DNA from: Amoebidium appalachense
Taxonomy: Eukaryota; Ichthyosporea
Reading direction: 5' to 3'
Assembly (NCBI GenBank): GCA_963693365.1
Contig: CAVNZM010000007.1
Location: forward strand, 3,410,001-3,474,000
DNA length: 64,000 nucleotides
The position numbers and the translations under genes were made by a program. Below are positions 47,840 through 59,745 of the stretch, in pieces; the stretch's first letter is position 1, and every line of letters starts with the position of its first letter. The notes below the pieces were generated by a model. It saw only the letters and a program-made list of their open reading frames with translations, did not search any database and was not told where the DNA came from.

Positions 47840-48640
47840 CTATCTTAACAGTCTTCCCCGACGTGTGTGAATGTTCCTGCCCCCATAATGGGCACCCCCC
47901 ACCTCCCCCACAACCTATAACGTGCATTTTATGCTTGCCCCATACCCCCTTCACACCCATACCCAGTGTTTTTGGTGCACACATGATCCTCGCAAACACT
48001 CCTTTTTTCTCGTAACCATTGGTATATCTCGTGCCTGGTTTGTGCAAAACCAACGGGAACGGGTGCAAAAGATGCCCCACGGCATGGCTCTGCTTTGTGC
48101 AAATAGGTGTTGTCCCCACATAAATCCCCACACACCCATTAACAGTCGGGTGGACCCCCTTTCCCCCTTCTATTATCATTTACCGCAATTATCCCTAATT
48201 CACGTAAATATTGTCATATCACAGGCCCCTTTTTTTCAAAACCGACGTGAACGGGTGCAAAAGATGCCCCACGGCATGGCCCTGCTTTGTGCAAAGTTGT
48301 GTTGTCCCCCCATCATTCCCCACTAACTTATTAACAGTCGGGTGGACCCCCTCCACCCCACTATATATATATATTTTACGCAAAAATCGACATTTTCGGC
48401 TATCTAAACAGCCTTCCCCGACGTGTGTGAGTGTTCCACAATATTCGGCACCCCACACCTTCCCTACAACCCTAAACGTGCATTTTATGCTTGCCCCACA
48501 CCCCCTTCACACACCCACCCTCTGTTTTTGGTGCCACATGATCATCGCAAACATACCCTTTTTCACGTAAACCTTGGTATATCATGGGCCCATTTTGTTC
48601 AAAACGGACGGATAAGGGTGCAAAAGATACCCCACTGTAA
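47840..48640. repeat. Local tandem duplication, two and a half units
   Basis: GTGCAAAAGATGCCCCACGG recurs at about 48061 and 48253, and as a variant at 48618 where the copia LTR has inserted. CGACGTGTGTGAATGTTCC (47860) recurs near 48420, and TGCATTTTATGCTTGCCCCA at 47922 and 48480. Unit spacing is 190-560 bp. No gene. Confidence 0.75.
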
Positions 48641-49652
48641 AATTATACAAGTATTTGGGACGGAAGCAGAGACACAGTGGTGCAGTATGAAAACACCACA
48701 GACACACACAACAACAAAACACGAAACGATCGGAGCAGTGTACACAACAGATATCAATGTTTAGACACGACTGAACTCGATTTATTCCGATCTTCGAATA
48801 AATACCTGAAATTCCTCTAAGTCTAATCCATACATGATTTCCGACCAGTCGGAAATCATATCTATCTCTAATAGAAACCAATCACTAAGAACCAATTGCT
48901 TTCAGAGAGATCTGGTACGCGGAGACGTACACGATAGGACACAGACACTAGTTAAGATCAACTCGTGTCATCATCAAGGAAGTTCTAACCTATGACACAC
49001 TGCAAAGACTCAGACATATCACACTTAACCTTGATGATTGGTTAAAGCCCGGCAACACATGAAAACTAAAGTAGATTAATGAAGTCTAATCACACATGTT
49101 ATTCTAAGTGTAGCCTAAGTGTGTTACCGTCCAATCAATACATATTAAGTAACACAAATCTACCTAACATATATCAGTAGAAAAGAAATGCTATTCTAAG
49201 TGTAGCCTAAGTGTGTTACCGTCCAATGAACACGTATTAAGTAACACAAATCTACCTAACATATATTAGTAGAAAAGAAATATGATTATACACATGAAGA
49301 CAAGGAGAGAAAGAAAAGAAAATAAGGAAGGAGAAAGAGAAAGGAAAAGAGAGCACAGATCAACAAACAAGATAGTAATAGTATAACTATAATCAGAGAT
49401 ATTTATGTACACACAAACATGTACACGTCTCTCCCTGAGTGGGTGGATCCGTGTACACACAAATAAATATTCTAATCGATATCACAATACACGATTAAAG
49501 CCGATACAACACGATTACAAGTATACAAGTATATCGGAGATCGATGCTACACTTTACATAATAGGAGTGTGGCATTTACACTAAGCATATGAACTGAAAC
49601 ATAACACAAACTGAGAAGATCTTACCATATGTAAATACTACGTATTACAACA
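48636..49652 (-). repeat. 3' LTR of the Ty1/copia element
   Basis: Begins TGTAAAATTATACAAG and ends TTACAACA on the plus strand; 1017 bp. It contains a tandem duplication of about 95 bp (49095-49275) absent from the solo LTR at 29986. A polypurine tract (CTTAAGTGGGGA on the minus strand) abuts its inner end at 49653, marking it as the 3' LTR. CCCAC (48631-48635) is the likely target-site half. Confidence 0.85.
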
Positions 49653-49756
49653 TCCCCACTTAAGACTTTGAAGTTTGTGTTATCATATCCCCACTGAACT
49701 AGTGAAATCTCCCCACTTGAGAACAGAAACGAAAAATATTAAAGTGTGTACTTTTC

Positions 49757-49789
<33 letters not shown>

Positions 49790-50073
49790 AGGGGGGGGGG
49801 GGGAACCAGGGCAAAAAACAACGAATATGTATAACGTTTATAGTCGGGGTTTGATTAACTGGGTTTGAAACCAGTGAAAGATAGAGTAGAATCGCGGTAC
49901 AGGTCAAACCATATATAAAAACCCTAAGTGGGCATACCCACAAAGGCAATATACATATGAAATAAAGATGATGGTAAAGTAAGTAGTAAACATTCCGGCC
50001 GGGAGGCAGTGTTGGTGCATCTGCTGTCCAGGGCCCCAACCGTAGTAGAAAACCACTCTTGAAGTAGAACGGG

Positions 50074-51340
50074 TCAATCGACAATATCCGGCACACAAAG
50101 TCGGGCACGATGGGTGACGTGACTCGTGCCGGGGAGGGGTTTGGTGAGGATGTCGGCCAAGTTGTGAGCTGACTCGACGTAGTGGACAACAACATCCCCA
50201 CTAGCAATGTAGTCTTTGGTGTTGTGGTACCGGACGGCAATGTGTTTGGTACGGTGCTTGATGCCGGTGGAGTTGACGATGGCAATGGTCGACTGGTTGT
50301 CACAGTACACCGGAGTCGGAGCAAGCATGGGGCAGCCGAGTTCCTTGAAGAGGTCACGGACCCAAGCAACTTCCTGGGTGCCAGCATTGAGAGCAATCAG
50401 CTCAGCTTCGGTGATGCTGGTGGCCGTGATGGGCTGGAGCTTGGAGTACCAGATGATGGGCATACCAGCAAACTCGATGATGTAGCCGGTGGTAGACTTC
50501 TTGCTGTCGGCACAACCAGCAAAGTCAGCATCCGTGTAGCACTCGAGTATGGGGGGCTTGGTGTCCGAGTACTTGTAGTCAATGCCAAGGTCAATGGTGC
50601 CGAGCAGGTACCGGGCCACACGACGGAGAAGGTCCCAGTGAGTCTTGCCGGGGTTGGTGCTGAACCGACCAAGGAAGCCGATGGCATAGGCAATGTCGAG
50701 ACGTGTGCACCGTGCCACCCAGAGGAGACGGCCGAGTAACTCACGGTAGGGCACGGTGAACGGTTGGGGGGGGCAGTCAGCCAGGGAGACGGTGGTGCCT
50801 GCAGGAATGGGGGTAGACTTGGACTTGGCATCGGTGAGGTTGAAGTCGTGGATGATATCCATCATGATGATGTAAGACCTCTGGTGCATGTGGAGGTGAT
50901 GGGGATCAGAGTGATTAAAATCAACACCGAGCATACGGTCAATGGACTCATACGACAGCTGGCCACCTTGCTGATGTGGGCAGCCAGGTCACTGGCAGCA
51001 GTAGAACCCCGGGTGTTGGTGATGGTGGAGTCGTCGACGTAGTTACCAGCCCGAACCACATCGTTGTTGGGGAAGAACCGGAGGTAGATGCACGGGTCAG
51101 TCTTAGTACGGGTCAGGCCATGGGCAAGAAGAATGCCGTCGAGGAAGTCGTACCAAGCCTTGGAGGCTTGCTTGAGGCCATACAGGGCTTTCTTGAGTCT
51201 CCAGACCTTGCCAAGGGTGGCCATGGTGATGAATCCCGGACGTTGTTTCATGTAGATGGTCTCGGTGAGTGGGCTGTTGAGAAAGGCCGTAGACACGTCG
51301 AGTTGATGGATGTCATCATCAGCAATCTCCCCCCCCCCCT
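50074..51340 (-). pseudogene. Ty1/copia pol (RT-RNase H), 5'-truncated and frameshifted
   Basis: RT: LDVSTAFLNSPLTETIYMKQ, WRLKKALYGLKQASKAWYD and the catalytic YVDDSTITNT. A frame change near 50930 separates it from RNase H: YTDADFAGCADSKKSTTGYI, YCDNQSTIAIVN, KHRTKHIAVRYH and LADILTKPLPG. The 5' part (gag, protease, integrase, start of RT) is missing; the copy begins at the satellite border around 51340. A poly-G run (49760-49803) lies between pol and the LTR. Not functional. Confidence 0.9.
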
Positions 51341-51399
51341 CGTAACCCCACCGAAGACCTCGTCGATGGGTTGGCACTGGTTTAGGACTGTCTAATGGA

Positions 51400-52835
51400 T
51401 GGGTTTACGCTATATGAAGGAAAAACCTCCAAACCCGTCGACGACGTCGTAGACCGTCGGCGGAGTGGTTTACGACCCCTTTAGGGATGACCGACAGTAT
51501 TGGGACAGCCCAATGTATAACCCTAACCACACCTATGGATGGGTTTACAGCAACCACAACTTTCGTGGTACTCCTAACCCCATACATTGGATGTACACTG
51601 GATGTCGTGCACTCCTCCGGATTACGACATCATAAGATGGTCTTGCTGCACCCCCTCGGAAGACTGTCTTACGACGTCGGAAATAACTGTCGAATGGATG
51701 GGTTTACAATATCCATACGAATGTCCTCGACAACCATTAGTTGTCGTAAACCCCACCTGTGTACGACATCGTAACATGCTCTTACGACACCCCACGTGAG
51801 ACTGTCGCTAGACGTCTGAAACCCCGCCGTATGGATTGGTTTACAGTATCCATTTGAAGGTCCACGATACACTGTGTATGTCGTAAACACCTGCACATTA
51901 CGACATCGTAAGATGATATTATGGTGGTACTCCTAACCCCATACATTGAATGTACAATGGATGTCGTGCACACCTCCGGATTACGACATCATAAGATGGT
52001 CTTGCTGCACCCCTCGGAAGACAGTCCTACGACGTCGGAAATAACTGTCGTATGGATGGGTTTAAAATATCCATATGAATGTCCTCGACAACCATTAGTT
52101 GTCGTAAACCCCACCTGAGTCAGACATCAGTCGTAACATGCTCTTACGACACCCCACGTGAGACTGTCACTAGACGTCTGAAACCCCGCCGGATGGATTG
52201 GTTTACAGTATCCATTTGAAGGTCCACGATACACTGTGTATGTCGTAAACACCTGCACATTACGACATCGTAAGATGATATTATGGTGGTAATCCTAACC
52301 CCATACATTGGATGTACACTGGATGTCGTGCACACCTCCGGATTACGACATCATAAGATGGTCTTGCTGCACCCCCTCGGACGACTGTCTTACGACGTCG
52401 GAAATAACTGTCGAATGGATGGGTTTACAATATCCATATGAATGTCCTCGACAACCATTAGTTGTCGTAAACCCCACCTGAGTACGACATCGTAACGTGC
52501 TCTTACGACACCCCACGTGAGACTGTCGCTAGACGTCTGAAACCCTGCCGGATGGATTGGTTTACAGTATCCATATGAAGGTCCACGATACACTGTGTAT
52601 GTCGTAAAGACCTGCACATTACGACATCGTAAGATGATATTATGGTGGTACTCCTAACCCCATACATTGGATGTACACTGTATGTCGTGCACACCTCCGG
52701 ATTACGACATCATAAGATGGTCTTGCTGCACCCCCTCGGAACACTGTCTTAAGACATCGGAATCAACTGTCGAATGGATGGGTTTACAATATCCATATGA
52801 GTGTCCTCGACAACCATTAGTTGTCGTAAACCCCC
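51400..52835. repeat. About 360-bp satellite, four units
   Basis: Units start about every 360 bp (CCTAACCCCATACATTG at about 51571, 51933, 52297 and 52652). Each unit carries three related subrepeats marked by TACGACATCRTAAGATG at spacings near 137, 139 and 86 bp, so it is an old trimer. Another unit lies at 54060-54490 beyond the inserted Ngaro derivative. Confidence 0.85.
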
Positions 52836-54058
52836 CCTCTATGAAAACTACTACGGGACGTGTGGCAGGTTGGGACACTCGATCGGAGCCCGACCCTGCT
52901 GGTGGGCAACGGTGCGGGCGTATACGTCATAGTTGTGGATCTGGGCCCACGGGTATCGGGTGCTGAGGCGAGTGATGTGTTGAGTCCAAAGTACGTCTTT
53001 GTCCGTGGGGAGGCCGAGGTGGTGCTTGGCGGCCATGTAATGGGTCCAAGCTTGGATCCAAATGACGAGTGAACGCAGGGGAACGGGTTTGTCTTGGCGA
53101 AAAGTCTCGATGCTGCCGTCGTCGGCCATGCGCAGATGCTGACCTTTCTTGGATGGGGCCAGGAGGGCGGCGGGGGTGAACTTATACAGGTCGACGAAAC
53201 GATTGGCGCGCAAATCTGCCAGCACATCCGCGGGGGGAAGCGGGAGTGTGCCCGGCTGAATGTCGCCAGTGTTCTCACCTGTGATGGGGGGCGCGGGCAG
53301 GGCAGGTAGGTCTAGGTCAGGGCCGAGATGCAGCCCCGGGGAAACCTCCCCGGGTGTGGAGGGCGCGGCGGGGGGCGCGGGAGGGTCGCGGTTGGTGAGA
53401 GCAGCCAGGACGCCAGCCATCTGGGTGCTGATGGCGGTGAGGGCGGCCAGGACGGCGTCTTGAGAAGTCATCTGCGGGGACGGCGGGGCCTGAGGGGGGA
53501 CTTCAGGAGGGGGAGGGGAGAGTAGCCGGCGGGTCCGGGTCCGTGGTGGTATGGGCCGCTGGAGGCGCGTCAGTGTCCGCGGGAGCGTTGGTCAGCCTGT
53601 GGCGGAGGTCGCTGCGGGTCAGGCGCTTAGGTGCCGCGGCAGGGGCGGCGGCTGAGGCCTGGCGCTTTTTCGGCGGCATGCTGACCGGCGTAGGGAAAGA
53701 TAGGGAGAATGAAAAGGAATATACAGCTGTAAGGCTGTGGATGCTAAACACAGAAGATGTGTTTGTAGCTTGCTGATCTGCTAAAAACTGTCGTGCTTAT
53801 ATACCTAAGCCTACCGATCTGAGCCAATCAAAAAATCGATCTAGTGATATGTGAAATCTGATCCGAGCCAATCATAACTCGGTCTAGTGATCTGTGGTAT
53901 CTGATGTTTTGACTGGCTAATAGGTGCCCGTGTGCGGGCAGCCAACCGCTAACTGCTAAAACACGAAATGAAGCCTACATGGTTATGTTGGTATCGAACA
54001 CCCATCCTACGTGTTTACCCAGAAAAATATTTATGTCAATAATTTCCACAAATAAAGC
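52836..54058 (-). mobile_element. Ngaro internal-deletion derivative (1.2 kb)
   Basis: It keeps the 5' promoter repeat (ATTGG boxes, GGTATATAAGCACG), the leader, the first small ORF and the gag start, then jumps from within gag directly to the extreme 3' end (CACACGTCCCGTAGTAG, TTTTCATAG). RT, RNase H and recombinase are gone. It sits inside the 360-bp satellite. A non-autonomous, MITE-like form of the family. Confidence 0.85.
52851..53471 (-). CDS. Truncated gag of the Ngaro derivative
   Basis: 206 residues from ATG 53471 (MTSQDAVLAALTAISTQMAG). It matches the first two thirds of copy 2 gag (RFVDLYKFTPAALLAPSKKG; WIQAWTHYMAAKHHLGLPTD) in an unbroken frame, then ends CPNLPHVP where the deletion joins the terminal repeat. 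The zinc knuckles are lost. A 58-codon ORF (53503-53679, MPPKKRQASAAAPAAAPKRL) lies upstream, as in copy 2. Confidence 0.75.
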   Translation of the reverse strand: MTSQDAVLAALTAISTQMAGVLAALTNRDPPAPPAAPSTPGEVSPGLHLGPDLDLPALPAPPITGENTGDIQPGTLPLPPADVLADLRANRFVDLYKFTPAALLAPSKKGQHLRMADDGSIETFRQDKPVPLRSLVIWIQAWTHYMAAKHHLGLPTDKDVLWTQHITRLSTRYPWAQIHNYDVYARTVAHQQGRAPIECPNLPHVP

Positions 54059-54059
54059 C

Positions 54060-54500
54060 AGTATACGACATTGTAACATGCTCTTGCAACACCCAATGTG
54101 AGACTGTCAATAGACGTCTGAAACCCCCCGGATGGATTGGTTTACAGTATCCATATGAAGGTCCACGATACACTGTGTATGTCGTAAACACCTGCACATT
54201 ACGACATCGTAAGATGATATTATGGTGGTACTCCTAACCCCATACATTGGATGTACACTGGATGTCGTGCACACCTCCGGATTACGACATCATAAGATGC
54301 ATATGGTCTTGCTGCACCCCCTCGGAAGACTGTCTTAAGACATCGGAAACAACTGTCGAATGGATGGGTTTACAATATCCATATGAGTGTCCTCAACAAC
54401 CATTAGTTGTCGTAAAGACGTCTGAAAACCCCGCCTGATGGATGGGTTTACCGTATCGATAGGAATGTCATGGCAGGCCATGTTGAAATCATATAAATTC
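54060..54500. repeat. Satellite unit (about 360-bp family) between Ngaro copies
   Basis: Continues the 51.4-kb satellite after the 1.2-kb insertion, with one full and one degenerate unit. Confidence 0.8.
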
Positions 54501-55188
54501 GTCTATGAAAAACTACTCCGGGACGTGTGTTGCCTCTAGGGGGACATCCCCTTGGACGAAAGTGAACCTGCAATGGTTGTAAACCACGGCAAGCCCCCAG
54601 TCATCAATTTATTGATCCGTGAGGTCCATGTGCCCAAAAAACGGGGGAAGGCTTCGCCCCGTGAAAAAACAGCACGTATGTGTGGATCAATGGGGGTTGT
54701 GTGTGGGTGTAGGTGGGTGGGTGAAAAGGAATATATAGCTGTAAGGCTGTGGATGCTAAACACAGAAGATGTGTTTGTAGCTTGCTGATCTGCTAAAAAC
54801 TGTCGTGCTTATATACCTAAGCCTACCGATCTGAACCAATCAAAAATCGATCTAGTGATATGTGAAATCTGATCCGAGCCAATCATAACTCGGTCTAGTG
54901 ATCTGTGGTATCTGATGTTTTGACTGGCTAATAGGTGCCCGTGTGCGGGCAGCCAACCGCTAACTGCTAAAACACGAAATGAAGCCTACATGGTTATGTT
55001 GGTATCGAACACCCATCCTACGTGTTTACCCAGAAAAATATTTATGTCAATAATTTCCACAAATAAAACCTCTATGAAAAACTACTCCGGGACGTGTGTT
55101 GCCTCTAGGGGGACATCCCCTTGGACGAAAGTGAACCTGCAATGGTTGTAAACCACGGCACGAGAGCAGTATGCTTGCTCCAAAGGTT

Positions 55189-56277
55189 TCACTTAAGAAT
55201 AGAGGCGAATACACGTGTGGTGGTGGCAGCAATGGAGGCCGGACGAAGTCGGGTATAGATCAGGAAGCAGTCGGAGGACCACCGGCCGAGTTGTTTGATC
55301 CGGGAGTCGTCGACCCCGGCCTCAGCCAGTGCTGTGGCCCCCCCGATGCGGAGGCTGTGTCCGGCAAACCGGGAGGGTGAGAGGCCTGCCCGGGAGAGGA
55401 GGGCACGGAAATCGGCAGAGAAAGCACTCTTGGTGTAGGGGATGCCACCGAGACTGAAGAGGGGGTCGTCGGGTTGACCGGACGTTGTATCCAGGAACTG
55501 CCGGAGGAGATGGGCTGGGGAGAAGTGGGTGAGGGGCAGGGCAGCTAGGGTGACGTTGACACCTCGGGCCTGTACATCCGTCTTAGAGGTTGGCAGGTGG
55601 AGGGTGGCATGGGACAAAGTACCGGTGGGGGTGTAGCTGAAGGTCACGTCCTTCCGTTTAACGTGACGGGACGGGTCGAAAGAAGTCAGGGTCTTGGAGG
55701 TAAATTCCCCTGAACGGAGGAGACCACAGAAACCGACGATGAGGGCCGTCCATAGCCGGAGATTGGCCGAGGAGGCCTTGGTGGGGCACTGGCCGTGGAG
55801 TAGGTGGAGGTGGGAGGGGAGGAGGGGTTCCCTGGTGGATGAGCGGGGTCGGATGTTGTGAGAAAGCTGCCATCGGCCTACCCCCCGTAGGAACCAGGCC
55901 AGAGACTTGTCGTGGGGGTAGGGAGCAGGGAGGCCCATGTCGAGGTGGAGCCTGGTGATGGCCGAATTGTAGCCGGTTAAGGAAGAGGCCTGTACCCCTC
56001 GTTGGGCACACCAGGCGAGAAAAAGTTGCACGGTGTGTGGGGAGGCCGGGAGGGAGGACCCGGAGGAGGATTGCAGCCGAGATGCCACACAGAAATCGAT
56101 GAACACTTTTTGCACCCGGGAGTAAAAGGCCCGAGAGTCGAGGTTGAGACTCAGGGCCTGGCATTCCTGCAGGGTAGTGGTGGCTCGAAGCAGCTCGGCC
56201 GGAGCAAAGTGGGGGGCCAATCTGCCAGTGTTGCTCCGGAACGGGAGATCTGGGGGGGGGGGGGGGGGGGGGGGGGG
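55189..56277 (-). CDS. Tyrosine recombinase (Ngaro copy 2)
   Basis: Same domains as copy 1 (GFCGLLRSGEF; GHSLRIGGATALAEAGV; IKQLGRWSSDCFLIYTRL). I see one changed patch: TTSGQPDDPLF here, TTSGHFDDPLF in copy 1. It is in the same frame as the RT upstream across TAA and 26 C (26 G on the plus strand, 56252-56277), and again lacks an early ATG. Confidence 0.9.
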   Translation of the reverse strand, partial: PPPPPPPPPDLPFRSNTGRLAPHFAPAELLRATTTLQECQALSLNLDSRAFYSRVQKVFIDFCVASRLQSSSGSSLPASPHTVQLFLAWCAQRGVQASSLTGYNSAITRLHLDMGLPAPYPHDKSLAWFLRGVGRWQLSHNIRPRSSTREPLLPSHLHLLHGQCPTKASSANLRLWTALIVGFCGLLRSGEFTSKTLTSFDPSRHVKRKDVTFSYTPTGTLSHATLHLPTSKTDVQARGVNVTLAALPLTHFSPAHLLRQFLDTTSGQPDDPLFSLGGIPYTKSAFSADFRALLSRAGLSPSRFAGHSLRIGGATALAEAGVDDSRIKQLGRWSSDCFLIYTRLRPASIAATTTRVFASILK

Positions 56278-58125
56278 TTAGCCCAAGGGAAGGGATAGGA
56301 ACTCGTGGACCCAGGAGGGGAAGGGGCAGGGCTCCGGTTGCAGGGAAGGTCGGAGTCGTCGGGCCCGGGGAAGTTGGTTACGAGAAATGGCATCGGCCAG
56401 ATGGTTGAGGGGTCCTGGTAGGTAGGATGCCTGTAACGTAAATTGGTATTGCATTTCCATGCGGGTGATGAACCGAATAAGTTTGGCCATCACGGGGTGG
56501 GGGGAAGACCGGGAGTGCAGGTCAGACACAGCACCCGTGTTGTCGCATAAAATACGGACATGGTGGGTGGACCAGGAGGGGGCCCAGAGGGCCACGGCGG
56601 CTGCGATGGCCAGGAGTTCGATGACGGAAGAACCGAGTTTACCCTCATGAGCATAGAGGGCTTGGGTGGAGGGGGACCAGGGCATGAAGAACCATTGGTC
56701 GAGCCAGTGGCCACCTAGACCCACCGATCCGGCAGCATCAGTGGCCAGGGTGGTGTATGTGGGGGGTGTGATGAGGTGCACCCCATTCCATGATGTGAGG
56801 AACTGGTGCCATTCGGCTATGTCGGCCCGGGCGGCAGCAGTCAGTCGTATGTGGTGGTGGCCGGCAAGGTGTGGGTGGGTCCGGAGAAGGGCCCATAGGC
56901 GCTGGGAGAAGGCCCTCCCGGGGGGAACCAGCTGGGCACACCAGGTGAGTTTGCCGAGGAGGGACTGGAGGTCCCGAATGGTGATGGTGGGCTTTGGGTG
57001 GGAAGTGAGGTCGAGTAGGTCCGAGAGCTTGGAAGCCGGGATTCGTGCCTCCATGGCGATGGAGTCGAATTCGATACCGATGAAGACGACACGGGTAGCC
57101 GGGCCCTGCATCTTGTCTTCGGAGATGGCAATGTGCAGCTCTCGGCAGAGTTGCAGAAAGGTGGATAGGTGACGTTGGCACTGCTGTTGTGTGGGGGCGA
57201 CTATAATCCAGTCGTCTACGTAGTGGCGGATGAGGGTAATACCGTGCTGGTGTGCCAGCCACTGTAGGGTGGCCGCGATCCGTTCCCAGATGGCTGGGCT
57301 AGATTTCAGGCCGAAGGGCAGTCTGGTTTCAACGTAAAAATGCCCTTGCCATTTGAATGCCATTAAGTGGTGGTCTTCCGGTCGGATGGGCATGTGCCGG
57401 AAGGCAGCCTGCACATCTGCCACGGCCATGTAGCAGCCGGGGCCTGCGTCGAGAATGAGTTGGGTGACATCCCGGGCGCGAATGTACTGAAGTTCGTCGG
57501 GGTAGGTGATGCTGTCATTGACACTGCTACCCCGGGGCCAGGAGAGGTGGTGGATTCGACGGTACTTGGGGGGGTTCCCTTTCTTGGTAACGGCGCCGAT
57601 GGGGGAGGAACGGTGGACGGGAAATTCGTCAAAGAATTGGGCCGGGGAGAGGGGGCCGCGCAGGTGGCCGAGGGCGACTTCTTTGGCAATATCCACCGTG
57701 ATAGCGGCAGCTGCCTCCGGGGTGGTGGGTAGGTTGGGGCCCACCCGAGAGGTGGAGGGGCCGCGATAGCCGATGTCGACGCCGAATTCGACATCGTGGA
57801 GGAGTTGTGCGGCGAATGGTTGGTCCGGGTAGGAGGCCAGCAGTTCCCGGAGGCGGGAGGTGTCAATGTGGTGCTGGGGCAGCGGGCGGGCCTCCGGGTC
57901 TGAGCCTCGGGGGAAGGGGTGGTTAGCAAGGGTGGTGTACCCTTGGGGAGATCCCGGCAGCGGGGGGGGGGGGGGGGGGGGGGGGGTTTGGGGGGGGGGG
58001 GGGGGGCAGCAGGGCCCCGGGGGGGTTAGAGTAGGGCAGCTTGGCCCAAGTGAGGGTTGGCAGGGAGGGCAGCGGGGCCCTGTGCAGGGGAATGTGCCCG
58101 AGCACGCGGGGGTGTGGGCGGACAC
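56278..58125 (-). CDS. Reverse transcriptase / RNase H (Ngaro copy 2)
   Basis: Intact frame with a Pro-rich N-terminus (PCQPSLGPSCPTLTPPG) crossing two C runs (57961-58007), then the RT/RNase H domains of copy 1 (RHYVDDWIIV; TLATDAAGSVGLGGHW). There is no ATG before the catalytic core, and the open frame extends upstream of 58125, so translation must be linked to gag by shift, readthrough, splicing or a non-ATG start. It ends TAA at 56278-56280. Confidence 0.9.
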   Translation of the reverse strand: MSAHTPACSGTFPCTGPRCPPCQPSLGPSCPTLTPPGPCCPPPPPQTPPPPPPPPLPGSPQGYTTLANHPFPRGSDPEARPLPQHHIDTSRLRELLASYPDQPFAAQLLHDVEFGVDIGYRGPSTSRVGPNLPTTPEAAAAITVDIAKEVALGHLRGPLSPAQFFDEFPVHRSSPIGAVTKKGNPPKYRRIHHLSWPRGSSVNDSITYPDELQYIRARDVTQLILDAGPGCYMAVADVQAAFRHMPIRPEDHHLMAFKWQGHFYVETRLPFGLKSSPAIWERIAATLQWLAHQHGITLIRHYVDDWIIVAPTQQQCQRHLSTFLQLCRELHIAISEDKMQGPATRVVFIGIEFDSIAMEARIPASKLSDLLDLTSHPKPTITIRDLQSLLGKLTWCAQLVPPGRAFSQRLWALLRTHPHLAGHHHIRLTAAARADIAEWHQFLTSWNGVHLITPPTYTTLATDAAGSVGLGGHWLDQWFFMPWSPSTQALYAHEGKLGSSVIELLAIAAAVALWAPSWSTHHVRILCDNTGAVSDLHSRSSPHPVMAKLIRFITRMEMQYQFTLQASYLPGPLNHLADAISRNQLPRARRLRPSLQPEPCPFPSWVHEFLSLPLG

Positions 58126-58404
58126 AGCGGTAGAAGAAGGGGGGGGGGAGGGAGTGCTAGGTGAGTGTAAGGGGGGGGAGGCTCGTGGGATGGGGGGGGG
58201 GGGGAGTAAAATTATGTGCAGTGGCCAGAATAAACGTCTTTGTATAGGGACATTTATTCTTGACGCGCGCGGGCGCCGTAGTTGGCCTGCGAAATTTTGT
58301 ACTCAGCCCTATTGGCCCGTTCTCCCGAGCTCCGTTTCCCTGTACTCGTGTGTCCTAGCTCCGAACCCCTATGTTCTAGCTGTGTGTGTGGGTGTGCGCG
58401 TAGA

Positions 58405-59368
58405 CTAGGCATTGTGCTTGCAGTCTTTGCGGGGGTGTGTGCCAGAGCAGAGCGGGCACACGTGGGAGAAGGGGCAGGGCTGCTTAGCGCAGGACCGACC
58501 GTTAATGTGGAAATTCCTGCAGTGCGTCGCGGGTAGATCCACGGGTCGGGCCGGTTTGGCCGGGCCGGGTTGCGGGCCAGGGCGGTTAGGGGTGTGACCC
58601 CCGCCGGGCTTGTGGGGCGGCTTAAAGCCGTCAAGACCACAGCCGGGCTTGGGGTACATGGGGCAGGCCGCGCTGGGGTGGTCGGGGAAGCCACAGCGCT
58701 GACATGCGTCCTGGATGAGCAGGGTGGGTGGCAGGAGGAGATCCTGGTGGAGTTGGGCGAGCAGGTTGGGGCACTCGATCGGAGCCCGACCCTGCTGGTG
58801 GGCCACGGTGCGGGCGTATACGTCATAGTTGTGGATCTGGGCCCACGGGTATCGGGTGCTGAGGCGAGTGATGTGCTGAGTCCAAAGTACGTCTTTGTCC
58901 GTGGGAAGGCCGAGGTGGTGCTTGGCGGCCATGTAATGGGTCCAAGCTTGGATCCAAATGACGAGTGAACGCAGGGGAACGGGTTTGTCTTGGCGAAAAG
59001 TCTCGATGCTGCCGTCGTCGGCCATGCGCAGATGCTGACCTTTCTTGGATGGGGCCAGGAGGGCGGCGGGGGTGAACTTATACAGGTCGACGAAACGATT
59101 GGCGCGCAAATCTGCCAGCACATCCGCGGGGGGAAGCGGGAGTGTGCCCGGCTGAATGTCGCCAGTGTTCTCACCTGTGATGGGGGGCGCGGGCAGGGCA
59201 GGCAGGTCAAGGTCAGGGCCGAGATGCAGCCCCGGGGAAACCTCCCCGGGTGTGGAGGGCGCGGCGGGGGGGCGCGGGAGGGTCGCGGTTGGTGAGAGCA
59301 GCCAGGACGCCAGCCATCTGGGTGCTGATGGCGGTGAGGGCGGCCAGGACGGCGTCTTGAGAAGTCAT
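58405..59368 (-). CDS. Gag-like protein with zinc knuckles (Ngaro copy 2), frameshifted
   Basis: Starts at ATG 59368 (MTSQDAV...). One extra G in a G run near 59265-59271, compared with the derivative at 53.36 kb, breaks the frame after about 30 codons; the rest is open from 59121 (DLRANRFVDLYKFTPAAL) to 58405. The C-terminal part carries CCHC/CCCH-type knuckles (CQRCGFPDHPSAACPMYPKP; CRNFHINGRSCAKQPCPFSH; CPLCSGTHPRKDC). Binds element RNA by analogy with other gags. Sequencing error in the G run is possible. Confidence 0.75.
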
Positions 59369-59399
59369 CTGCGGGGACGGCGGGGCCTGAGGGGGGACT

Positions 59400-59576
59400 T
59401 CAGGGGTGGAGGGGGAGAGTAGCCGGCGGGTCCGGGTCCGTGGTGGTATGGGCCGCTGGAGGCGCGTCAGTGTCCGCGGGAGCGTTGGTCAGCCTGTGGC
59501 GGAGGTCGCTGCGGGTCAGGCGCTTAGGTGCCGCGGCAGGGGCGGCGGCTGAGGCCTGGCGCTTTTTCGGCGGCAT
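59400..59576 (-). CDS. Small leader ORF of Ngaro copy 2
   Basis: 58 codons from ATG 59576 (MPPKKRQASAAAPAAAPKRL, then TRSDLRHRLTN). Conserved in the derivative at 53503-53679. Its start is basic; it ends 31 bp before the gag ATG. It could be the native N-terminus of gag shifted out of frame, or a separate ORF. Confidence 0.5.
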   Translation of the reverse strand: MPPKKRQASAAAPAAAPKRLTRSDLRHRLTNAPADTDAPPAAHTTTDPDPPATLPLHP

Positions 59577-59745
59577 GCTGACCGGCGTAGGGAAAGATAG
59601 GGAGAATGAAAAGGAATATATAGCTGTAAGGCTGTGGATGCTAAACACAGAAGATGTGTTTGTAGCTTGTTATGTTGGTATCGAACACCCATCCTACGTG
59701 TTTACCCAGAAAAATATTTATGGCAATAATTTCCACAAATAAAAC

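Noticed and set aside
54552-54788. 78-codon frame in the Ngaro terminal repeat (also at 28597-28833)
   Set aside because: It is antisense to the promoter/leader of the element and crosses the 90-bp repeat; conservation follows from the repeat itself.
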